Virus record (IMG/VR): IMGVR_UViG_3300008117_000732
Span: 1 to 20,220 of that record
DNA length: 20,220 nt
From: a virus
Direction: 5' to 3' (one strand)
Every line of letters starts with the position of its first letter. Within the stretch, counting starts at the first letter, position 1. A program made the position numbers and the translations under genes. A model generated the notes under the pieces. The model saw only the letters and a program-made list of their open reading frames with translations, had not been told where the DNA came from and did no database searches. Below, in pieces: positions 14,968 to 20,220 of the stretch.

Positions 14968-15198
14968 ATGAAATTAAAAAAGCATTTAATAGGATCCAAA
15001 GTAAAGAGCCAGGTGCTCAATAGATACTTTGTGATTGAAGAAGGCAAAGAGGACCTATACATCAAGTTAGGTCTTTTACATATCTTTGATGCAACAGAGC
15101 CAAAGATTAAAGTAATAAAGAAGGAAGATGCTAAGATTAGAAAGGAATCAGACAAGCACACTGATAGTGACAGTGACAGAGCTGAAGACTCTGAATAG
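14968..15198 (+). CDS. Small protein with charged C-terminal tail
   Basis: A 76-residue protein starting 13 bases after a terminator T run. The first ~50 residues form a compact beta-type segment (SKVKSQVLNRYFVIEEG, DLYIKLGLLHIFDAT). The last ~25 are very hydrophilic, with Lys/Glu then alternating Asp/Ser (HTDSDSDRAEDSE). This tail is encoded in DNA that also encodes the start of the next gene in another frame. No function is recognised; position between tail tube and portal suggests a minor virion protein. Confidence 0.6.
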   Translation: MKLKKHLIGSKVKSQVLNRYFVIEEGKEDLYIKLGLLHIFDATEPKIKVIKKEDAKIRKESDKHTDSDSDRAEDSE

Positions 15199-15496
15199 TC
15201 CATACTGGCTATTTGAGTTTATGCATGAGCAGTCCTTTGAAAAGGTATACTGCATCCTTACTAATATAAGTACCGGCACTGCAAGGTATGATGAATTTGA
15301 ATTAACTGATGGTGTAGACCTTACATTCCCATATGCTGGATACTATACCTATAAGATATATGAGCAGAACAGTTCTAGCAACTTGGATCCTGCGCTTGCC
15401 ACATCTCTATGTGAGGAAGGTAGAGCGCATATTTATGAGACTAGTAGCCCTGCGAATGAGTATACCACAACAATAGTAAATAACATCTATGAATAA
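15128..15496 (+). CDS. Small virion protein of unknown function
   Basis: A 122-residue beta-rich protein. The start MLRLERNQTSTLIVTVTELKTL leads into a conserved-looking WLFEFMHEQSFEKVYCIL and YDEFELTDGVDLTFPYAGYYTYKIYEQNSS. It matches my memory of a small Bacteroidota phage family with a VTLTE...YxLFxF start and a YxYxIYEQ centre, and this supports the upstream ATG even though it overlaps the previous gene by 71 bases. The stop overlaps the portal start by 8 bases. A head-tail interface role is possible from position only. Confidence 0.65.
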   Translation: MLRLERNQTSTLIVTVTELKTLNSPYWLFEFMHEQSFEKVYCILTNISTGTARYDEFELTDGVDLTFPYAGYYTYKIYEQNSSSNLDPALATSLCEEGRAHIYETSSPANEYTTTIVNNIYE

Positions 15497-17420
15497 GCTG
15501 ACAAGTATATCACTGAGCAAAGAGTATCAAAAGCCAGTAGAAGAGAAGGACAGGCAGCGAGGCTTCATGAAATGGGGCAAGAAAAATGACTATCCTTTCT
15601 TTTTGATAGAGCTGCTACAGGGTAGTGCTTGGCACCAGGGTATATTGAAGAACAAGACCTACTACATAGCAGGAGGAGGATTGCAGACTGTATCTGGTGA
15701 TGCTACTCAGTTCTTAGCTAATAGTTTCGCTGACTTCGACATGAATGAGATAGCTCAGCGAATGACCTTTGACTTTGAGCTGTTTGGTGGTATGGCAGTG
15801 ATTGGTACCTGGAATAGAGAAGGATCTCGCGTGGTAAGATGGGAGTATATCGCAATAGATGCTATTAGAATGAGTGAGGATGAGCGTTTATACTATGTAT
15901 CAGATGATTGGTCGTCATTGCAGCAAACTCCAGAGACAACGAACTTCAGACATTATCCTGCTCTTGATGAGAAGAACAGAACAGGATCATTTATCCTTTA
16001 CTATAAGGATGCTGCTAAGCAAGCTAAGGGTGAGAAAGGGATCTATCCAAAGCCTCCGTACTATGGTGGTATCACAGCTATTCAGACTGATGTGGACATC
16101 TCTAAATTTAACATGTATGAGATACAGAACGGATTCAAGGCGGGTACTCTTATCAACTTGGCTAATGGTTACCCAGAGACAGCTGAAGAAGAGCGTAAAA
16201 TAAGAGATCAGATCAAAGGCCGTACTCAATCTGTTGAGGATGCAGGAGAGATAATCATCACATTCAGCAATGGAGCAGAAGAGGCTCCAACAGTATTGCC
16301 TCTCAGTGGTAACAACTTGCATGAGAGATATCAGATGTCTGAGAAATCAGTGCAACAGAATATACTTGTAGCTCACTCAGTGGTAGCTCCTTCTCTTTTT
16401 GGTATTGCACCACAGGGATCATTCAACGCAGCTGAGTCAGATTCACTATTTGAGATATACAAGAAGACCTATGTAGAAAGCCGTCAGAAACAGATTGAGT
16501 GGATGATTAACTACATGGCTAAACTATCAGGATCATTAGGAGTGCTGAAGCTTGTAGATGTGAAGCCAATCGGGGTAAGTGAGGCAACTCCGTCTGCAGC
16601 TCCAGTAGCTCCCGTAGATACTGCCATGAGTGCAGGACAGATATCATCACTGTTAGACATAGCTGCAAGCATTAAAGAAGGCAAGATCTTACCTGATGCT
16701 GCCATGCATTTGATCCTGGCATCGTTCCCTGCTATCAATGAAGAGCAAGCTCGCAGAATAGTGGGCCTTCCAGTATCTTTAGTACAGAGCTGTGATGGCA
16801 AGCATACATTCAGCAAGGATGAGATAGGTATCTTCGGTGAGTATGGTTTCAATGCTGATGAATACTTTGTTCTGAAGAGCGAGGTCATCGAATGGGATAC
16901 TCCATCTGATGAGGTCTTCAAGCGTGAGGACATGATGTTTGCAACTATTGGTGAGATACAGCTACAGATGACTGATCTTGATAGAAACATACTCTCAATG
17001 CTTGCCAATGGAGAGGACAGCACTTCTATCTCCAAGGCTACTGGCGCAACTATAGAGCAGATTGCAAAGACTATATCAAAGTTCGTGGACCTTGGCATCT
17101 ATGAGGATGGAGAGGTGAGTGAAATGGGAAAGCAAGTGAGTGAACAAAAGCCTGCTCCGGTTGATCGGTTTATGGTAGTGTATAGTTACCAGGAGAGACC
17201 AGGTGTTCCTCCGGTAATTACCAAGAGCAGAGACTTTTGTTTGAGATTACTTGATTTAAAGCGTTTATATACCAGGGATGATATCAATACTATCAGCTCA
17301 AGGGTTGGAAGAGATGCGTGGAAATATAGAGGAGGATGGTATACAAACCCTGATACAGGCGCATCTACTCCATACTGCCGTCATATTTGGGTACAACAAT
17401 TAGTAGTAAAAAGATCATGA
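15489..17420 (+). CDS. Portal protein with C-terminal HTH-like and MuF-like extension
   Basis: A 643-residue protein. Residues 1-360 form the portal body: KWGKKNDYPFFLIELLQGS, FDFELFGGMAVI (94-105), a long central beta-rich region, and the clip/stem stretch with SVVAPSLFGIAPQG (297-310) and helix KKTYVESRQKQIEWMINYM. Residues 381-430 (AGQISSLLDIAASIKEGK to EEQARRIVGLP) match the C-terminal helical hairpin of gp29/DUF935-type portals. Residues 495-540 look like an HTH (LDRNILSMLANGEDS then ATIEQIAKTISKFVDLGIY). Residues 560-640 resemble a MuF/minor-capsid end with SRDFC, GGWYT and CRHIW. Portal assignment is firm; the fusion interpretation is inference. It is coupled to the adaptor by ATGA. 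Confidence 0.82.
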   Translation: MNKLTSISLSKEYQKPVEEKDRQRGFMKWGKKNDYPFFLIELLQGSAWHQGILKNKTYYIAGGGLQTVSGDATQFLANSFADFDMNEIAQRMTFDFELFGGMAVIGTWNREGSRVVRWEYIAIDAIRMSEDERLYYVSDDWSSLQQTPETTNFRHYPALDEKNRTGSFILYYKDAAKQAKGEKGIYPKPPYYGGITAIQTDVDISKFNMYEIQNGFKAGTLINLANGYPETAEEERKIRDQIKGRTQSVEDAGEIIITFSNGAEEAPTVLPLSGNNLHERYQMSEKSVQQNILVAHSVVAPSLFGIAPQGSFNAAESDSLFEIYKKTYVESRQKQIEWMINYMAKLSGSLGVLKLVDVKPIGVSEATPSAAPVAPVDTAMSAGQISSLLDIAASIKEGKILPDAAMHLILASFPAINEEQARRIVGLPVSLVQSCDGKHTFSKDEIGIFGEYGFNADEYFVLKSEVIEWDTPSDEVFKREDMMFATIGEIQLQMTDLDRNILSMLANGEDSTSISKATGATIEQIAKTISKFVDLGIYEDGEVSEMGKQVSEQKPAPVDRFMVVYSYQERPGVPPVITKSRDFCLRLLDLKRLYTRDDINTISSRVGRDAWKYRGGWYTNPDTGASTPYCRHIWVQQLVVKRS

Positions 17421-17932
17421 ATTACCTTCTATCAGTAGAGAATCTAAAGAAACTAGGTCTCATCCATAGCAATACGGATACTAAGATCCTCGCAGTATGT
17501 ATCAAGAGATCACAAGACATGCATATACAGCCTGCTCTTGGTACTCCTTTATACAAGGCATTGCTCACTCGCGTTGAGACAAATACCTGGACACAGGACT
17601 ATCTTGATCTAATGAATAACTATGTGGTGCCTTGTCTGGTTGCATTCGTTGATTATAGAGCTGCATCATTACTTAATGAGAAGCTTACCAATAAAGCTGT
17701 AGGCCGTCAAGATGATGAGACTATGACTCCTAACACAGATGAGAATACAGCCAATCTGCGTAACATGCTGAGAAAAGATGCGTACTTTTACAAAGAGCGT
17801 TTAATAGGTTATCTCAAGGATGATAACGGAGTAAAGTATCCGGAGTACATCATCTGCTGTGATGACAATGAATGTAATGAGAGCGTAAGTAAAGACCATA
17901 CTGGTTATAAGCCAATCAATTGGATAGTATGA
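17417..17932 (+). CDS. Head-tail connector (gp6-like adaptor)
   Basis: A 171-residue helical protein that likely docks under the portal. The first block, MNYLLSVENLKKLGLIHSNTDTKI, is followed by RSQDMHIQPALGTPLYKALL (IQPxLGTxLYxxL), the hallmark of a Bacteroidota phage adaptor family. A middle helix pair contains YVVPCLVAFVDYRAASL, and the C-terminus is Cys/Asp-rich. I chose ATG 17417, which overlaps the portal stop as ATGA, over an ATG at 17387 that lies 34 bases inside the portal gene. The stop overlaps the next small ORF by ATGA too. Confidence 0.75.
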   Translation: MNYLLSVENLKKLGLIHSNTDTKILAVCIKRSQDMHIQPALGTPLYKALLTRVETNTWTQDYLDLMNNYVVPCLVAFVDYRAASLLNEKLTNKAVGRQDDETMTPNTDENTANLRNMLRKDAYFYKERLIGYLKDDNGVKYPEYIICCDDNECNESVSKDHTGYKPINWIV

Positions 17933-18057
17933 AGCAGTTCAAAGCGACAAAGAAACAGATAGACAAACTCAAGCAATATCTAAATGGAAAGGACTCTAAA
18001 TCAAATAATGGCCGAGCTGAAGCTGATCGCGGATCAACACAGGCAGTTAAACGGTAG
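17929..18057 (+). CDS. Possible 42-residue basic peptide gene
   Basis: The ATG overlaps the adaptor stop as ATGA, and the frame runs 42 codons (MKQFKATKKQIDKLKQYLNG, then a polar tail ending STQAVKR) to a TAG at 18055. Its last 74 bases overlap the start of the next gene in another frame. The amphipathic Lys-rich helix and the coupling pattern shared with neighbours support it, but no family is recognised. It may only serve to carry ribosomes to the 17984 start. Confidence 0.4.
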   Translation: MKQFKATKKQIDKLKQYLNGKDSKSNNGRAEADRGSTQAVKR

Positions 18058-18574
18058 TTTTTTTCAAGGAGAGTTCTTAGATGCCATCTCAAGAGATGCT
18101 GCTACATATCCGCTTTGTGTGGCAACTGTGCAGCCTGGAGGGATGGGTGCCGGGTTTGTTCGCGTTAATATAGGATTGACTATCTGTGACAAGTACAATC
18201 ATTCTGAGTATAGGCAGATCAATGAGGTCCATTCAGATTGCTTGCTTATCTGTAATGATATCAAGACTACCATGCAGCAATATCATTGGACTGAGTTTGC
18301 TGATGTCACAGCTGAGATCTCAACAGATCCATTTATCAACAGAGGTCAGGACATGGTCGCAGGATGGACTATGGTCATCAGCTTGAATGTATTTGATGAT
18401 GAGAACTGGTGTGACATACCTTATGACAACTATGACTTTGAGAATGGAGCTCCAGGTCCATCAGATGAATGTGATTGCTTTACGCATTACATTATCAACG
18501 TGGATGGAGTACAAGAGGATGAATTCACTCTCAGTACTGGAGAGGCACAAACAATAAATATCAATTTAATCTGA
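17984..18574 (+). CDS. Neck or tail completion protein (putative)
   Basis: A 196-residue protein with an N-terminal helix (TLNQIMAELKLIADQHRQLN) and an alpha/beta core (VCVATVQPGGMGAGFVRVNIGL is approximate; the visible stretch is ATYPLCVATVQPGG, FVRVNIGLTICD, then SDCLLICNDIKTTMQQYHW). A strand-rich end contains WTMVISLNVFDDENWCDIP. The core resembles tail terminator/completion proteins of the gpU kind in fold pattern. About 45 C-terminal residues (from CDCFTHYIINVDG) look like a separate small beta appendage. The position after the adaptor fits a neck component. The stop overlaps the following ATG (TGATG). Motif support is weak. Confidence 0.5.
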   Translation: MERTLNQIMAELKLIADQHRQLNGSFFQGEFLDAISRDAATYPLCVATVQPGGMGAGFVRVNIGLTICDKYNHSEYRQINEVHSDCLLICNDIKTTMQQYHWTEFADVTAEISTDPFINRGQDMVAGWTMVISLNVFDDENWCDIPYDNYDFENGAPGPSDECDCFTHYIINVDGVQEDEFTLSTGEAQTININLI

Positions 18575-19254
18575 TGGCAACTACAACTATCAACGTAACT
18601 AGTACAGGGTACAAGACAGTAAAGGATGAAAGCACAGCTCTGACTCAAAGATCAGTATTAAAATTTGCAGGCAGCGGAGTGACAGCAGCTGATACTGGAG
18701 GTGAGACTGTGGTAACTATACCAGGTGTTCCATCCACAAACTCCTATGGCTTGTTTGCTCAAAGTGCAAACAGCACTATAATTACTAATACGACTGTAGA
18801 AAGTAGTCTCATCAATGGTGGTGTAGGTACATTAACTATACCGGCAAATACATTTCAAGTAGGAGATAGCTTTAGGGCTGTGTTTGGTGGTGTAATGAAT
18901 GCTACTAATAATCAAAATATTACCATTAGAGTTAAAGCAGGATCTATTGTTCTTTTAGATAGTGGTTTACAGAATTTAGGAAGTAGTGTTATTAATGATG
19001 TGTGGTCTTTAAATATTGATTTTACAATTAGAACTATTGGTGCATCTGGTGTAGCATCCATTGTAACTTTAGGAGCATTTCATTATACAAAAACAAATAA
19101 CGCATCTGTTCAAGGATTTGGATTCAATTCAGTGAACAGCACAACTTTTGATACAACAATTTCCAATATATTAAATGTAACAGCTCAATGGGGAGCTGCT
19201 GCTACAGGAAACAACATCTATAGTGACATATTTATTCTGAATAAAATTTATTAA
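18574..19254 (+). CDS. Short fibre/adhesin-like virion protein
   Basis: A 226-residue beta-rich protein. Residues 1-52 (GYKTVKDESTALTQRSVLKF, then DTGGETVVTIPGVP) match the attachment module found at the start of many phage fibre proteins. Residues 57-226 form an adhesin-like domain (NTTVESSLINGGVGTLTIPA, FQVGDSFRAVFGG, IDFTIRTIG, ending DIFILNKIY). I recall this domain from a range of phages. From about 18,770 the DNA becomes markedly more A/T-rich than its N-terminal part, suggesting domain exchange. It may be a head fibre or second receptor-binding protein, because it follows neck genes and precedes lysis genes. Confidence 0.65.
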   Translation: MATTTINVTSTGYKTVKDESTALTQRSVLKFAGSGVTAADTGGETVVTIPGVPSTNSYGLFAQSANSTIITNTTVESSLINGGVGTLTIPANTFQVGDSFRAVFGGVMNATNNQNITIRVKAGSIVLLDSGLQNLGSSVINDVWSLNIDFTIRTIGASGVASIVTLGAFHYTKTNNASVQGFGFNSVNSTTFDTTISNILNVTAQWGAAATGNNIYSDIFILNKIY

Positions 19255-19294
19255 TACTACGTATTTCTACTGAAACAAGATTCCATATTATAGT

Positions 19295-19567
19295 ATGGAT
19301 CCAGTAAGTATGGCAACACTGTTGAAAAAGCATGGCATCACAGCCTTGCTTTGTTTGTGCGTTTTTTGGTTGAATAACCGAATGCTGAAACAAGATGAAA
19401 AAATCGAAAGAGTAGAACAGAGACTATATGAGTGCCTTCAAGAATCTTCGTACAAGAATCAAGCTTCGGAAAGAGAAAAGAAAGGAAAAGAAACTTTTCA
19501 AGCATCTACTGAAGCAATCATCCCCAAAGAAACAAGATATGAATTTAAAAGAAAGATGGCAGTCTAA
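19295..19567 (+). CDS. Single-pass membrane protein of the lysis cassette
   Basis: A 90-residue protein with one transmembrane segment at about residues 12-26 (KHGITALLCLCVFWLNN), then a coiled-coil-like helix (LKQDEKIERVEQRLYECLQ) and a long polar tail. This topology, N-terminal anchor plus coiled coil, is common in the small proteins beside phage holins and may be a holin, antiholin or spanin-type component. No lipobox is seen. An ATG at 19310 is an alternative start. The 3' end overlaps the holin-like gene by 29 bases. Confidence 0.55.
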   Translation: MDPVSMATLLKKHGITALLCLCVFWLNNRMLKQDEKIERVEQRLYECLQESSYKNQASEREKKGKETFQASTEAIIPKETRYEFKRKMAV

Positions 19568-19751
19568 GACTCCAGACTTTTGGAAGAAGGTCCAGAAGAT
19601 AGGTATCGCATTCGGTGTGATCGGTGGTGCTATTATAGCAGCTCCAGTGGCATTGCCTGCTGCATTGATAACAGCCGGAGGCTATATGATAGCTGTAGGA
19701 TCTGTCACTGCTACATTAAGCCAATTGACTAAAGAGGATGCAGCTAAGTAA
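19539..19751 (+). CDS. Holin-like protein
   Basis: A 70-residue protein from ATG 19539: a polar start (MNLKERWQSKTPDFWKKVQ) then two hydrophobic segments (IGIAFGVIGGAIIAAPVAL and LITAGGYMIAVGSVTATL) around a Pro turn, ending with LSQLTKEDAAK. A hairpin of two membrane segments beside an endolysin gene is the usual holin signature. The frame is open further up to an ATG at 19428, which would add 37 strongly basic residues. I prefer the shorter form because it matches the TPxFWKK start I know from similar proteins. The endolysin ATG overlaps its 3' end by 14 bases. Confidence 0.65.
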   Translation: MNLKERWQSKTPDFWKKVQKIGIAFGVIGGAIIAAPVALPAALITAGGYMIAVGSVTATLSQLTKEDAAK

Positions 19752-20202
19752 GAATGTATCTCTTGAAGAGTTCTGTCATTCTGATACAGCTAAGCGTAAC
19801 GGAATAGATAATACTATCAAGGATGCAGTTCACCTGGCATCTGCAAAGTTACTATGCGAGAAAGTCTTCCAGAAGGTACGTGAGCACTTCACTGTGCCTA
19901 TTCATATCTCATCAGGCTATAGATCCCTAGCACTTAACCGAGCAATTAAGGGCGCAAGCTCAAGTCAGCATTGCAGAGGAGAGGCAATGGACCTAGATTC
20001 TGATCGATATGGTAAGATCACCAACAAACAGATCTTTGATTATATCAAGGATAATCTTGAGTTTGATCAGCTTATCTGGGAGTTTGGAACAGATAGCAAT
20101 CCTGACTGGGTACATGTAAGCTATAGCTATAGCTCCAAGAATAGAAAGCAAGTATTAAAAGCCATCAAAGGCAAGAAAGGTACAATCTATCAGAATGTAT
20201 GA
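19738..20202 (+). CDS. Endolysin, M15 family zinc peptidase
   Basis: A 154-residue peptidase predicted to cleave the peptide part of peptidoglycan at lysis. The M15 (DD-carboxypeptidase-like) pattern is clear: ISSGYRSLALNRAIKG (57-72), SQHCRGEAMDLD (76-87) with zinc ligands H78 and D85, E115 in LIWEFG as a probable general base, and DWVHVSY (123-129) with the third ligand H126. There is no signal peptide, so it depends on a holin for access to the wall, in line with the preceding gene. Length is normal for single-domain versions. All key residues are present. Confidence 0.88.
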   Translation: MQLSKNVSLEEFCHSDTAKRNGIDNTIKDAVHLASAKLLCEKVFQKVREHFTVPIHISSGYRSLALNRAIKGASSSQHCRGEAMDLDSDRYGKITNKQIFDYIKDNLEFDQLIWEFGTDSNPDWVHVSYSYSSKNRKQVLKAIKGKKGTIYQNV

Positions 20203-20220
20203 ATATGACAGAGGGCAGTA
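20199..20220 (+). CDS. Start of a further gene, cut by the window edge
   Basis: The endolysin stop is overlapped by ATGA, and the new frame reads MNMTEGS up to the last base. The same coupling is used at 1824, 8236, 17417 and 17929. A second ATG lies at 20205. Too little is present to identify it. Confidence 0.35.

Noticed and set aside
15081-15088. TATCTTTG promoter-like octamer
   Set aside because: Lies inside a coding region and has no TTTG at the required upstream distance.
15874-16203. 109-codon forward open frame inside the portal gene
   Set aside because: Overlaps the portal in another frame with no recognisable content; the portal frame carries clear family motifs here.
16511-17098. 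195-codon reverse-strand open frame inside the portal gene
   Set aside because: It lies wholly within a well-supported forward gene, its product is Ser/Ile-rich low-information sequence with no motif, and it has no coupling to neighbours.
17387-17416. Upstream ATG for the head-tail adaptor
   Set aside because: Adds ten residues encoded inside the portal end; ATG 17417 shows the ATGA coupling used elsewhere and fits the family start.
1-20220. CRISPR array, insertion sequence, integrase or attachment site
   Set aside because: I found no regularly spaced repeats, transposase motifs, tyrosine or serine recombinase motifs, or terminal repeats in the window.

Overview
The window is the structural and packaging part of a tailed phage, most likely a siphovirus of a Bacteroidota (Flavobacteriia/Bacteroidia-like) host. 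Several things point to that host. Start codons mostly lack Shine-Dalgarno sequences and follow A/T-rich leaders. The two best promoter candidates fit the Bacteroidota TTTG-N(18-19)-TAnnTTTG pattern. Many proteins (LamG-type fibre with its 72-aa companion, major capsid, head-to-tail adaptor, small adhesin-like fibres) resemble families I know from Bacteroidota phages. No integrase, repressor or replication gene is visible here.

Layout. 1-1827: packaging genes terS and terL, separated by a terminator interleaved with two promoter candidates. 1824-3128: a tail-assembly-chaperone-like gene with an apparent -1 frameshift at a run of nine T (lambda G/GT style), then a gp10-like tail completion protein. 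3119-8454: two large tail proteins and a cluster of small tail-tip and fibre genes, including one fibre gene that looks split between frames. 8511-11324: tape measure protein, behind its own terminator. 11296-11952: the only clear reverse-strand gene, a Stealth/glycosyltransferase-like protein. 11978-14314: head maturation protease (XkdF-like), probable scaffold and major capsid protein. 14369-14902: probable tail tube protein; it and the capsid gene are each followed by a strong hairpin terminator. 14968-18574: small proteins, a portal with a long C-terminal fusion, a head-tail adaptor and tail completion proteins. 18574-19254: a second fibre. 19295-20202: lysis genes (membrane protein, holin-like protein, M15 peptidase endolysin). 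A further gene begins at the right edge.

How it fits together. TerS/TerL would pump DNA through the portal into a procapsid built from capsid, scaffold and protease. The tail is built on the tape measure with the G/GT-like chaperone, with the adaptors at 17417-18574 as the neck and the fibres as receptor contacts. Tail genes sit between the terminase and the head genes, and the portal lies downstream of the capsid gene; this differs from the common terL-portal-protease-capsid-tail order. Genes are tightly coupled by ATGA, TAATG and TGATG overlaps, so each block is probably one transcript with internal terminators tuning output. The points most worth a second look are the T9 frameshift, the portal fusion carrying an HTH-like segment, and the reverse-strand glycosyltransferase-like gene inside the late operon.
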